From positions 1 through 64,000 of the IMG/VR virus record IMGVR_UViG_3300033149_004564: DNA of 64,000 nt. The stretch is one strand, 5' to 3'. This stretch comes from a virus. The position numbers were made by a program, and so were the translations under genes. The notes beneath the pieces are model-generated. The model saw only the letters and a list, made by a program, of their open reading frames with translations, had not been told where the DNA came from and searched no databases. Positions within the stretch are counted from its first letter, which is position 1. Every line of letters begins with the position of its first letter. This document shows, one piece after another, positions 55,139 to 63,909 of this stretch.

Positions 55139-55641
55139 ACCACTTTCAGTTACTACTTCTTCACATGTTTTTTCTTTGCACCTTTTGCAATCACTGGTTG
55201 GGTCGTATTCGTAGCTGAGACAGGTTTCAACCCATCCTGGGCGGGAGCGTCCAAGTCGGTCGATCCCGCCAGCAAGTTTTTTAACTTTTCTTCTCTCTCA
55301 CTTACTGCATTCCAAACAGCCATTAAAATAAATACAACCCGCTCTTGTGAAATAATTTCAAATGTTTTTAAAATCTGAAGTGCTTTCTCTTTAGAAAATG
55401 GAATAGCAAGATTTCTATTTGAATCAACAATGCCTTCCCATTTAACCATTATACGAATAAGAAATTCATACTGTTCTGTAAATGTTAGAGCAAATTTACC
55501 GTCCGTATGTTTGCTTGCAAAATCCCAAAGCCAATCACGCTCACCACGAAAATATATCTTCGCCGGTACATCATTCTCATCAACAGCAGGAATTTCTTCA
55601 ATATGATCAAAATGTTCTAATTGCTTCATGTCCAATTTCAT
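54884..55641 (-). CDS. tail assembly chaperone, -1 frameshift product
   Basis: The zero frame (55153-55641) ends KGAKKKHVKK. Six A in a row (55168-55173, preceded by G) let a ribosome slip back by one base, giving KKK-TCEEVVTESG-MPYCC and so joining the frame at 54884. A single P-site Lys-tRNA can re-pair perfectly on AAA after -1 slippage. This matches the gpG/gpGT logic conserved in siphophage tails. Predicted, not shown. Confidence 0.65.
55153..55641 (-). CDS. tail assembly chaperone, short form
   Basis: A 162-residue helical protein directly upstream of the tape measure, the standard place of gpG. A helical middle (LTFTEQYEFLIRIMVKWEGI) is followed by a low-complexity, lysine-rich end (KGAKKKHVKK). 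It binds the tape measure protein until the tail tube forms around it. The end carries the A6 slip site for frameshifting. Confidence 0.65.
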   Translation of the reverse strand: MKLDMKQLEHFDHIEEIPAVDENDVPAKIYFRGERDWLWDFASKHTDGKFALTFTEQYEFLIRIMVKWEGIVDSNRNLAIPFSKEKALQILKTFEIISQERVVFILMAVWNAVSEREEKLKNLLAGSTDLDAPAQDGLKPVSATNTTQPVIAKGAKKKHVKK

Positions 55642-55674
55642 GGTACGGCCCCTTCTATAAAAAGTTAAAAAGAA

Positions 55675-56016
55675 TTAAAGCTCATCAATATCATCATCAA
55701 TTTCAACTGTTGCTTTAACTGCTTTAGCTGCATCAATCTTGTTTCTAATAACTGAGAACTTTTCCATGTGTTCCCAAAGAGCTTGATCTTGGTTTGATTT
55801 AAAATAATGAAGCATTGCAGAACGAATTATATTCATTTCAATGCCGGTTAAATTAGAAATTACATACTCTCTTGAAGGACTTAAATATCTCTCAGTATGA
55901 TAAAAAGGCACTCCCTGTTGGGTGCTTTGATTCTGTTGCTGTTTTGCTACAGCTTTTCTACTACGATCTTCAAGCAACTTTTTTTTCTTCTTACTAATTT
56001 TCTTTTTATCTGACAT
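55675..56016 (-). CDS. hypothetical protein near tail chaperone
   Basis: A 113-residue protein: a basic, glutamine-rich N-terminus (KKKLLEDRSRKAVAKQQQNQ), helical middle and an acidic end (EIDDDIDEL). It lies between the tail-fibre region and the chaperone gene on the same strand. No family recognised. Confidence 0.55.
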   Translation of the reverse strand: MSDKKKISKKKKKLLEDRSRKAVAKQQQNQSTQQGVPFYHTERYLSPSREYVISNLTGIEMNIIRSAMLHYFKSNQDQALWEHMEKFSVIRNKIDAAKAVKATVEIDDDIDEL

Positions 56017-56160
56017 TGTGTGTGGCCCCTTTCTTAAATTTGAAACAGAGAGATAAAAACTGGGGCCTTAGTTTCTACCCCCCTGTCTCGTTCTCCGCAC
56101 ACTGGCAGCGTGGCGGAAAGAAATAAAATCAATTGATTCTTAAATACTATCTCACTTCTT
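56017..56160. other. short non-coding spacer
   Basis: About 144 bases without a gene. It contains a G/C-rich stretch (GGGGCC and CCCCCC near 56071-56090) of unclear function. Confidence 0.35.
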
Positions 56161-56361
56161 CTACTTTACTTCTACCGGGTAAGTACGTTTATAATATCCA
56201 TCACCCTCAAACAAAGCAATGTGAAGTCCACGCTTGCGGGCAATTACGTCAAGGGTAGACACAACCTCAACTAAATCTGAATCCTCAATAAGTCCTTGTA
56301 AAATCTGCTCAATTGTCAACTTGTCAATTGCTTCTAATAGTAATTCAGATATTCCAGACAT
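56161..56361 (-). CDS. small hypothetical protein
   Basis: A 66-residue helical, acidic protein (ISELLLEAIDKLTIEQILQG), beginning at ATG 56361 with AGGTAAACA upstream. It lies between a lipoprotein-like gene and the tail-chaperone region. Unknown function. Confidence 0.55.
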   Translation of the reverse strand: MSGISELLLEAIDKLTIEQILQGLIEDSDLVEVVSTLDVIARKRGLHIALFEGDGYYKRTYPVEVK

Positions 56362-56389
56362 TGTTTACCTCCGTGTTTTATTGCGTCTT

Positions 56390-56450
56390 GTGGTGCATAA
56401 AACACTCGTTCATGCACCACAACAGGGCTTGTTGTGTTTTCATGCACCAC
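56390..56450. repeat. hairpin with repeated ATGCACCAC arms
   Basis: GTGGTGCAT (56390-56398) pairs with ATGCACCAC (56412-56420), and the arm repeats again at 56442-56450. It follows the stop of the leftward lipoprotein gene and may act as a terminator-like element. Confidence 0.55.
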
Positions 56451-56893
56451 TACCTTTCAATCAGGCCGTGCTCCCTGAGAGCAGCCAGAAGTTGATTGAA
56501 CCTAATTACAACATCTTCCGGGTTTACCACGTCTGATATTGCTGATTGGCGTTTATTAAGAACCCTTTGATAATTAATAAACACACCACCCCCAAAAGCA
56601 AGAGACAGATTGCCCTTATTGTCTAAGCTTGTCTTGGGTTTAAGATTTTCATATAAAGCCAAGCCGTTAGGGGCGTACAGGGCGTTGATATTGCCAGCCC
56701 CATTATAAACGGAGAGAATACCATCCCCCTCTTTATTTTGGCTCAAATATGTTCTTGGTCCACTCTCATGACGAAAAACAAGTCCGTTTTGTACAACAGT
56801 CATCCCCGTATCTGGCACAATCTCTGTCGGCACGGCTTTTTCGCAACTAATCAAAAACAACAAACTAAAAAATAACACAAATAAGATTTTCAT
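56450..56893 (-). CDS. putative lipoprotein with a tail-fibre-like C-terminus
   Basis: The 147-residue protein starts with a lipoprotein signal (MKILFVLFFSLLFLISC, Cys17). Its end, FNQLLAALREHGLIE, closely matches the C-terminus of the fibre protein at 56911 (LNDLLARLRTHGLID). It sits beside that fibre gene. A lipoprotein with a fibre-like tail could be membrane-anchored in the host or be an assembly factor; unknown. Confidence 0.55.
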   Translation of the reverse strand: MKILFVLFFSLLFLISCEKAVPTEIVPDTGMTVVQNGLVFRHESGPRTYLSQNKEGDGILSVYNGAGNINALYAPNGLALYENLKPKTSLDNKGNLSLAFGGGVFINYQRVLNKRQSAISDVVNPEDVVIRFNQLLAALREHGLIER

Positions 56894-56910
56894 TAAAAGC
56901 CCCCTTGTTA

Positions 56911-58974
56911 TTAAGTATCAATTAATCCGTGCGTCCTGAGCCTTGCAAGTAGATCATTCAGTCGCGCCATTGTACTCGCTGGATCCGTAGCATCGGCAAC
57001 CGCCGCACCCCGGGTTCCGAGAACCTTATCAGTATTTGTATCATAAAGACCAGTAGTATATTTAAGGGCTATCGCAGTTACCGAAGTAAGATTTGACATT
57101 TCACGAGTACTATCACAAATTTCTGTTCCACCTATTCGTAAAGTGCCAGTCACTATATCGAAATGGCCCGTGGGCACTTTTACAACATCTGATGATCCTA
57201 AAACCTTGAGAATCAAATCATTATTTGCTTGAATTCTAAGATCATAATTGCCAGCGGTATATGTACTATCAGGAACAATAACACCACAACCCTCATAAGC
57301 GGCTGTAGTATGGATATAACGACCTATTGCTATTCCACTCCCATTTAAATCCATACGTCCACTAATAGATGAAGTCGGAAGACCCAACACTGTTACCCCC
57401 GGATGAACGCTATAGCCAACATCCCCGGTTCCCGAAGTAATGGTGAGTGCTGCAAAGTGGGTCGTAACCGCCGTATTCCACGCCTCAATGCCTGCATATC
57501 CGTAACTATCTTCTCCGATTGTTACCTTACGGGCCGCATCCCCAACCTGAATAATCAGCTTATCCGCATCTTTATCCCATTGCATATACTTGGTGGATGA
57601 ACCAATTACTACATCCCCAACATCAGCACCACCAACCATCACTTTGAAAACATCCGCCCCCACATTGTCGATTACTTGTATTCCCGTATTGACATCCGGG
57701 AATATCCGCACCCTGGCCCCGCTGGCTGCGCTGTTGTACGCCCCGCCGGTAGCGGTCAGTTTTGTATTAGCCACAGTATTATCAGTAGCGCCAGCATTGG
57801 CAGGGGCGTTATTAGTGTTCAAAACATTTATATCACTTTCAGCATTACTTGCTGCTGCCCAACCAGAAGAAAAAGTACAAGAACCACTAATCGCTATTTT
57901 ATTAGCTGCAATGTTTAATGTTCCACCATCCTCGTTGCTGGCGTTAATTGAAGCAATAACATTAGTATCTTGAACTGGAATAAAAGCAAGGGCAGAAAGA
58001 ATTACTGTACCAGTATAAATACTTCCACCATCAATTTGTGTTGTATCAGAACCGTGCGCCCAACCAGCAACAGAGGTTCCTAACAAACCATTTACATATG
58101 TTGTATCATTTGCTGTATTGCTTCCAGTAACATCTGCTCCACTTTCAGCAGGAGCGTGGGTTGTGTTCAAAACATCTATATCAGATTCAGCATTAGATGC
58201 TGCTGCCCAACCAGAGCTAAAGGTTGTAGTACCAGCAATAGCAATTCTGTCAGCGGTAATATTAAGCCCCTCAGAACTTGCGTTAATCGTAGCAACTACA
58301 TCATTTACTCCAGTTGCAGAATACAGTGGAGTAAAATTAAGAGTGCCAACATCAAGACTTCCAACTTGAATGTGTGCAGCAGTAAGTGTATTGGCTAAAA
58401 CTTCATTTCCTGTTACTACATTTGCTGCTAATATATCTGTTGTAATTATAGTTTTAACGCCACCAGCGACACCACCAAAAGCTTGATATTCTGCACTCTT
58501 TCCTGTATCTCCGTTTGGAGCTACAACAGCTATAAGAACTTTACCGACACCATTAGCATTAGCACTATTCGTAGTTGTCTGTAGTGTGGTTGTGCTGACA
58601 GAATAGTCAAAATATACATATGTTACTGTTGCAATATCTCCAGTATTACCAGAAAGTATAGAATGCGTTGTGCCTTTGCTAAATCTTATAATACCACCTG
58701 TCCAAGCAACTGTATTATAATCTACAGAGCTAAACGTAGCATCAAAGCTCCACCCTTGTAAATCAAGCGGAACACCACCACCACCGCCTCCGAACGTGTC
58801 AACGTACTTTTTATTCACCAGAGCATAATCTTCAACGGGATACGCAGATGGGCCGATAGGAAATTCATCAAAAGTTTTAACACCTTCAATAGTTTGTGCT
58901 ATATTTGCAGTCAAAACGCATTTTGCGTTTAGATTGACCGTGGATATTTCATCTGAATTATGCCATTGGCTCAT
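56911..58974 (-). CDS. tail fibre or receptor-binding protein
   Basis: Started at ATG 58974 (GGGGCTTTATA upstream), 687 residues. Two internal repeats (FSSGWAAASNAESDIDVLNT with a following ANDTTY block; and FSSGWAAASNAESDINVLNT) and beta-solenoid-like glycine-rich stretches are typical of fibre shafts. The C-terminus matches that of 56450. It probably contacts the host surface. Far removed from the tail tip gene; position between head-completion and tail genes is unusual but seen. Confidence 0.65.
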   Translation of the reverse strand: MSQWHNSDEISTVNLNAKCVLTANIAQTIEGVKTFDEFPIGPSAYPVEDYALVNKKYVDTFGGGGGGVPLDLQGWSFDATFSSVDYNTVAWTGGIIRFSKGTTHSILSGNTGDIATVTYVYFDYSVSTTTLQTTTNSANANGVGKVLIAVVAPNGDTGKSAEYQAFGGVAGGVKTIITTDILAANVVTGNEVLANTLTAAHIQVGSLDVGTLNFTPLYSATGVNDVVATINASSEGLNITADRIAIAGTTTFSSGWAAASNAESDIDVLNTTHAPAESGADVTGSNTANDTTYVNGLLGTSVAGWAHGSDTTQIDGGSIYTGTVILSALAFIPVQDTNVIASINASNEDGGTLNIAANKIAISGSCTFSSGWAAASNAESDINVLNTNNAPANAGATDNTVANTKLTATGGAYNSAASGARVRIFPDVNTGIQVIDNVGADVFKVMVGGADVGDVVIGSSTKYMQWDKDADKLIIQVGDAARKVTIGEDSYGYAGIEAWNTAVTTHFAALTITSGTGDVGYSVHPGVTVLGLPTSSISGRMDLNGSGIAIGRYIHTTAAYEGCGVIVPDSTYTAGNYDLRIQANNDLILKVLGSSDVVKVPTGHFDIVTGTLRIGGTEICDSTREMSNLTSVTAIALKYTTGLYDTNTDKVLGTRGAAVADATDPASTMARLNDLLARLRTHGLIDT

Positions 58975-59034
58975 TATAAAGCCCCACAAAAGAGATAATT
59001 TTTATTTACTATTCAATACTATAAAGTCCCAATT

Positions 59035-60210
59035 TTAGTACTCAGAATACAGGTTTCCTGAACGCGAATTTTGAAACATTGCCAAGACTGGGCCGTCCTT
59101 AATCGGCGTAACATCTTTCAACTGCGTTGCAGAATCAGTCCAGCCAGAAGGAATACTTGCAACAGGACAGCGAAAAGCTTTGCCTTCTATCATATGATTA
59201 GCCAATCCTGGACCGCCCACGTTGGGTGTCGGCACATCAAAATAGTCTATCTTGGGCAGAAACAATCCAAATTGATAATATTTACCTGTAGAACCTATCT
59301 GTGGGCCTATGTATTCAATTGAGACATACTCTGCATTACCTGAGTCTTTTTTGTCGAGCCACGTGTCTGCCTCGTAGCGAGGAAGCTCAAAACTAAACGT
59401 ACACTGTATAAAATCATTTCTCATCGGTTCAAGAATGAGCTGACTATCAGCAGTTCTACTATCAACAGCAAGTAAGTTTTGAATAACAAGCTCCCAACGA
59501 GTAACATAAATAACAGTTGTTTCTACTGTTACTGCTAATTGCGCTGGTTTAATAATCAAATCATCATAGCTGTTTTGTAGGTTTGTTTTAAGTGTCCACG
59601 CAGCAGAATTATAATCATTACGAGCCTCAGTTTGTGCAACTATATCTAAAGAGGCTTGTATTGACTCTGTATCACCAGTAAGAGTAAGCTGATTTATCAT
59701 AGCATCTGTGAGCCTATAATCTGAAACTTGCCTTGAAAGCCCAAGAGTGAAAGCACGAACTTTCTTGTCAGCGGCAGACCATGTGCCACCACCCGCACCT
59801 GAAGTCATTCTGTCCTCACCAGCAGTCCAGCCGTATCGTTCTGCTGTATCATCACACTCATAGACATGCTTGTAAACACCAGTAGCATAATTATGGGGAG
59901 AACCACCCTGATCATCATCGTTTGGGTTCTCATACCCAAGAGCAAGAGCGATTAAATCTTCTATACCACCCTCATAAAACAGTGGTAACACAATATTACC
60001 TGAAACTGTATGCCCAGTTTGATATGAGACTTGTCTACCATACGAACCATCAATAATATCTGGTATATTTACTGCACGTTCTCCGCTAATCTCAGCAGAT
60101 ATAAAAGGAACCTGATCGTTTGCACCAAGCGTTTCTGCATCACCAAAAGTTGATTGCGTCTCGCCCTTTTGGAATGACATTTTGGACAGGGCACCATTAA
60201 AATCAGCCAT
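59035..60210 (-). CDS. major tail tube protein-like
   Basis: The 391-residue protein has the beta-rich layout of tail tube proteins, with SGNIVLPLFYEGGIEDLIAL near the start and FDVPTPNVGGPGLANHMIEG near the end. It shares the N-terminal pattern (FNGxLxKxxxxxGE) with the next gene. One of the pair may be the true tail tube, the other a paralogue or decoration subunit. Confidence 0.6.
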   Translation of the reverse strand: MADFNGALSKMSFQKGETQSTFGDAETLGANDQVPFISAEISGERAVNIPDIIDGSYGRQVSYQTGHTVSGNIVLPLFYEGGIEDLIALALGYENPNDDDQGGSPHNYATGVYKHVYECDDTAERYGWTAGEDRMTSGAGGGTWSAADKKVRAFTLGLSRQVSDYRLTDAMINQLTLTGDTESIQASLDIVAQTEARNDYNSAAWTLKTNLQNSYDDLIIKPAQLAVTVETTVIYVTRWELVIQNLLAVDSRTADSQLILEPMRNDFIQCTFSFELPRYEADTWLDKKDSGNAEYVSIEYIGPQIGSTGKYYQFGLFLPKIDYFDVPTPNVGGPGLANHMIEGKAFRCPVASIPSGWTDSATQLKDVTPIKDGPVLAMFQNSRSGNLYSEY

Positions 60211-60225
60211 AATAACCCCAAAGTT

Positions 60226-61170
60226 TTATGTTTCGATTGTAAGTCGAACTTCTTTAGTAATTGCCGATAAATTAGTATTACGAGCAGCATTTAGATATGC
60301 AGTAAGCTCTATCGGCACTCCAGCAGGACCGGGCCCGCTGATAGGAACATTTGGTATCTGGGTTATTTTAAGAACTGGCAATTGAATTAAAGCATTATTA
60401 CTACCAGTACCGGGGATAGTAAAATCCATTTGCAATAGAGTTTCAGCAGCTTCCCACGTTGCATACTGATCTGTATCATATCTTGCAATTTCACCAGTTA
60501 CTTTTATTTCCCTAAAACCAGACTTCAAATGCTCTAATGGCAAATCAGAATTTGAACGATAAGCACCATCATCAAGATTATGGTTAATCTCGATTGAAGC
60601 GTTTGTCATATAAATTTGATCATCATCATCAAGTGCTGCATCTTGTATAGCCAATCTTATCTTTGTTGAATCAAATGCCCACGGCTCAGAACTGGTCAAT
60701 GAAATACCAGCAAAAGCTGTAGCAACACGATCTGAATCTTTAGACTTGAAATTAAAAGTACCTATCCAGTTTTCACCGGCAGAACCAGCAAGGGTGAAAC
60801 TATTTATTTTTGCTCCAAGTGCTTGAAAACGACTAACCGTTTTTTCAATCCAAAGAGTCAGTGAAAGGTGTTCGGTCTCTACAAGATCGTAAACACCACT
60901 TGATTCAGAACCAAACGCAGCCTCAAAAAGCAAATCATTGTTATCATAGTCCATTTCAATTTCTAAATCACCAGCAACAGTTTTGTTACCTCTTCTATCT
61001 TCTCTCTGTGCAGCAGTACCATCAAGGATTGGAGATGCTACCCTTGCAATCTCTGGACTAATACCTTCAGATAGCAAGCGTAACATTTCAGTTGCAGTAG
61101 CAACAGTACCATAAGCAGAAGTCTCTTCACCAATCCCAAGTTTTCCTAATACACCGTTAAACGTGCTCAC
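60226..61170 (-). CDS. tail tube-like protein, paralogue
   Basis: The 314-residue protein starts MSTFNGVLGKLGIGEETSAY, similar to its neighbour, and continues beta-rich with GDLEIEMDYDNNDLLFEAAF and the closing block ELTAYLNAARNTNLSAI. Two adjacent tube-like genes suggest a two-component tail tube or a duplicated structural gene. It sits downstream of the tail terminator as usual. Confidence 0.6.
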   Translation of the reverse strand: MSTFNGVLGKLGIGEETSAYGTVATATEMLRLLSEGISPEIARVASPILDGTAAQREDRRGNKTVAGDLEIEMDYDNNDLLFEAAFGSESSGVYDLVETEHLSLTLWIEKTVSRFQALGAKINSFTLAGSAGENWIGTFNFKSKDSDRVATAFAGISLTSSEPWAFDSTKIRLAIQDAALDDDDQIYMTNASIEINHNLDDGAYRSNSDLPLEHLKSGFREIKVTGEIARYDTDQYATWEAAETLLQMDFTIPGTGSNNALIQLPVLKITQIPNVPISGPGPAGVPIELTAYLNAARNTNLSAITKEVRLTIET

Positions 61171-61204
61171 AATAACACTCCTTTTTAATTAACAATTTGT
61201 TTTC

Positions 61205-61672
61205 TTACCACGCATTGTAAAGGTGTTTGAACGAAAGTGTGATAGCTATCCCACCTTGTATTTTTTCTGCACCTTCAATAATAGCAATGTCCTCTTTTGT
61301 TGGTTCAAAATGGTGTATTATACTAAATTCTTGGTCTATAAGGGCTGTAGATAATCTATTTAAAACGTCTTGTTTCATTTTTTCAACAATATCCTCTTTA
61401 TCTTCATCAGCTACCTCTGATGATGTGTCTTTTGTAATTACAATATAAATATTCAATTCTCTTTCAAAAGTTCTGTTAGCAAGTATTTTATCATCTACAT
61501 TAAGTTGTCTAATTTCAATTGTTGGATAAATATCTACTGCTAATGCTGAATGATCAAGTTGTCCACGCGCAACCTTACCATAAGTATAATTATATGTGTC
61601 TCCAGATTCAATAGAAGATAGAGCAGTTTTAATTTCTTCTAAAGCAGTTGTTATTTTAGATTCAGTAACCAT
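61205..61672 (-). CDS. tail terminator-like protein
   Basis: The 155-residue protein has alternating beta strands (YPTIEIRQLNVDD, ELNIYIVIT) and ends with KIQGGIAITLSFKHLYNAW, as in siphophage tail terminator/gp12-type proteins. Placed between head-completion and tail-tube genes. It would cap the tail tube at the head end. Assignment from order and fold-like pattern. Confidence 0.55.
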   Translation of the reverse strand: MVTESKITTALEEIKTALSSIESGDTYNYTYGKVARGQLDHSALAVDIYPTIEIRQLNVDDKILANRTFERELNIYIVITKDTSSEVADEDKEDIVEKMKQDVLNRLSTALIDQEFSIIHHFEPTKEDIAIIEGAEKIQGGIAITLSFKHLYNAW

Positions 61673-61675
61673 AAA

Positions 61676-62236
61676 TTATATCCTCTTTTTCATATGCTTT
61701 TTAAAATAACCACCAAATTTTTTATACAATTTATTCAGCTTTGCAGTATCACCAACAATTGGTTCTAAAAATGGTCTACGAGTCATACCAGCAACAGAAC
61801 TTTTAAATGACAAACTTTGAGTAAATTCTTTTCCATATATTTCTTCTTTTATTGTACCGCGTCCAGAAGCTCCTCTACGACCTGTGCCAAATTCAAGATA
61901 TTTATCATATGGCCCATCTTCTAATTCTTTTCTAAAACTACCAAGCAACCCTACAACTTTACCAGCTATTCTAACTACACGACCAATTATATTACCTTTC
62001 AAATTGCCTGCTACAACAGAAGGAAAACCAAAGGGTTTAGAACCACCAGCAGTAATTTTTCCTTTACTATCTTTTCTGACTGGTACTTTAGACATTTCAC
62101 GCTTAATTGTATTAGCAGAAGAAAGTACAAGTTGGTTCATTGCTCTTGCTTCTGCTGTTTTCAAGTTTTTGCCATAAAGAAGTTTAAATTTTCTTCTAAC
62201 TTCAGCAAGATTTTTTATGTGTAACATAGTAGCCAT
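61676..62236 (-). CDS. head-tail connector/tail completion (HK97 gp10-like)
   Basis: The 186-residue protein contains a basic helical N-terminal half (EARAMNQLVLSSANTIKREM) and a GRRGASGRGTIKEEIYGKEF region followed by TRRPFLEPIV, the pattern of HK97 gp10-like minor proteins, which join head and tail. The start overlaps the previous gene. Moderately sure. Confidence 0.6.
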   Translation of the reverse strand: MATMLHIKNLAEVRRKFKLLYGKNLKTAEARAMNQLVLSSANTIKREMSKVPVRKDSKGKITAGGSKPFGFPSVVAGNLKGNIIGRVVRIAGKVVGLLGSFRKELEDGPYDKYLEFGTGRRGASGRGTIKEEIYGKEFTQSLSFKSSVAGMTRRPFLEPIVGDTAKLNKLYKKFGGYFKKHMKKRI

Positions 62237-63159
62237 TAAACTACCACAATTCTTTTATATCTCTGGAGAACCGCTTTTGTATCAGCAGGTAAATCTTTAA
62301 CAACATAAGTTGTAGTTGCAGAATCAACTTGGGTTGATCGTCTTGTTTCTTGTATAATACCAATACGCTTACCGCCAATAAACGATCTTAAATATTCAAT
62401 TGCAGTAAGTTTGATTCCTTCTAATCGTATATCCTCCGGTATATCAGTCCACCCATAAGTATATGTTATTTTAATACTTCGTCTGCCCGACCGCCAAGAG
62501 CCTGAATTATAAAGTACAATCCCACTATCTGGCTCAAATGTATAGTTATCACTATCTACAAGAGAAACAGCATCCCAATCCCAATTTATATCATAGTAAA
62601 TACTATCTATTTCAGATATAGGATAATTCTTTAGAAGTAATTCACTATCACTTGGCCCATCATAATACTCGGTAATCTCTTGCACATCTAATTTTCTTTT
62701 CATATACCTTTCAAATGAAACTGTAACAGCCTCAAGAATTAATTGAAGTTGGTCATTTAAACGGTTGGTTTTAAACTGATTGTTAGTAGTGCCAACAAAG
62801 AATAATTTACTTACTCCAAGAACATCGGTAGCAGGAACATCAGTAAGGGTTAAAACAACACCATCTGTAGCTGCATAAAGATATGTAAACCACCCACTAA
62901 GTGCATCAATATAATCTGCCATCTCACCAAATGTGTCCCATGCTGTTCTACCCGCATTACTTGGATCATAATCAATAGTATAAACAGCAGCATCAACTCC
63001 ACCAACTATTGTCAAAACTACTTTATTTCCACCTATTTGTACTGTTGCTGATGTTGCATCAGTAGAAGTACAATAGATAGAGAAAGCAACAGTAGCTGGT
63101 TCAATATTTAAATAGTTTCTTAAATCCTCAAAAGAAGCAACAAGCCGATTAACTGACAT
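62236..63159 (-). CDS. head-tail connector (gp6-like)
   Basis: The 307-residue protein has an N-terminal beta-rich domain and a helical C-terminal half with SFERYMKRKLDVQEITEYYD, NYPISEIDSIYYD and GWTDIPEDIRLEGIKLTAIE. This second part matches phage gp6-like head-tail connectors, which form the ring below the portal. The first part may be a fused decoration-like domain. Confidence 0.7.
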   Translation of the reverse strand: MSVNRLVASFEDLRNYLNIEPATVAFSIYCTSTDATSATVQIGGNKVVLTIVGGVDAAVYTIDYDPSNAGRTAWDTFGEMADYIDALSGWFTYLYAATDGVVLTLTDVPATDVLGVSKLFFVGTTNNQFKTNRLNDQLQLILEAVTVSFERYMKRKLDVQEITEYYDGPSDSELLLKNYPISEIDSIYYDINWDWDAVSLVDSDNYTFEPDSGIVLYNSGSWRSGRRSIKITYTYGWTDIPEDIRLEGIKLTAIEYLRSFIGGKRIGIIQETRRSTQVDSATTTYVVKDLPADTKAVLQRYKRIVVV

Positions 63160-63164
63160 AATTA

Positions 63165-63479
63165 TTAACCCCCAGTATCACTTGCTAATTTTGTGATTAA
63201 AATTGATGTTAAAGTATCAAGTTGCTCTTTTATACTTTTCAGTTGTTCTTTCCCCTCACTTGCTTTTTCTTCTAATCGAACAACCTTAGAATCAATTCCT
63301 ACTTGCATTAATTCAAAATTTGCTGTGTATCGTAAATTATAAATAGTTAGTGTTAAAAAAATCATAATTAATCCATAAAGCACTTGCATAGATCGTTGTG
63401 AACAAAATTTAGGATAATATTCACGATCAAGATACAATTTAAATTTCGCTTGGTTTGGACTTAAATCAGAATCTTTCAT
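63165..63479 (-). CDS. membrane-anchored coiled-coil protein
   Basis: The 104-residue product has a transmembrane helix (MQVLYGLIMIFLTLTIYNL) and a C-terminal coiled coil (VVRLEEKASEGKEQLKSIKE). It overlaps the next gene by one base. The pair of membrane-anchored coiled-coil genes suggests a complex. Role unknown; resembles spanin- or lysis-type inner-membrane partners only by topology. Confidence 0.55.
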   Translation of the reverse strand: MKDSDLSPNQAKFKLYLDREYYPKFCSQRSMQVLYGLIMIFLTLTIYNLRYTANFELMQVGIDSKVVRLEEKASEGKEQLKSIKEQLDTLTSILITKLASDTGG

Positions 63480-63808
63480 TATATATCTCCACCTAATAAA
63501 ATAGGAATCAATGTAGTATCACTTTTTGTGTTTGAATTATTTAAATCTTCTTTTATATTTATAATATCTAAGCTGTCCAATAAAACAATTATTTTATTAA
63601 TTTCTTTTTGTATATCTTCAATAGCTTGTTCATTTTGATCGTATTTAATAATTAAACTATTAACACTATGTAAGGTTTTTGTAGCGTTTAATTTTGTAGT
63701 ATCTAAAACAAGTTTAGTAACTATCTCTTTATTAGTTTTCATTGTATCTGGAGCAGCAAATATTACAACTGCAACAAATATACAAGATATCAATAATAAC
63801 TTATACAT
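63479..63808 (-). CDS. secreted or membrane-anchored coiled-coil protein
   Basis: The 109-residue product begins with a signal-like hydrophobic segment (MYKLLLISCIFVAVVIFA) and continues as a coiled coil (LIIKYDQNEQAIEDIQKEIN). Its first cysteine (ISC) could form a lipobox. ATG follows TAGGAGATTTATAA. It pairs with the next gene. Function unknown. Confidence 0.55.
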   Translation of the reverse strand: MYKLLLISCIFVAVVIFAAPDTMKTNKEIVTKLVLDTTKLNATKTLHSVNSLIIKYDQNEQAIEDIQKEINKIIVLLDSLDIINIKEDLNNSNTKSDTTLIPILLGGDI

Positions 63809-63909
63809 TTATAAATCTCCTATTTTAATTTAATACTCTGAGTCTCTTCACTTTCTTGTGTTTACTGTTCGCCCATCAACTATCAATGCGCCACCAACGG
63901 CAGGGGTCT

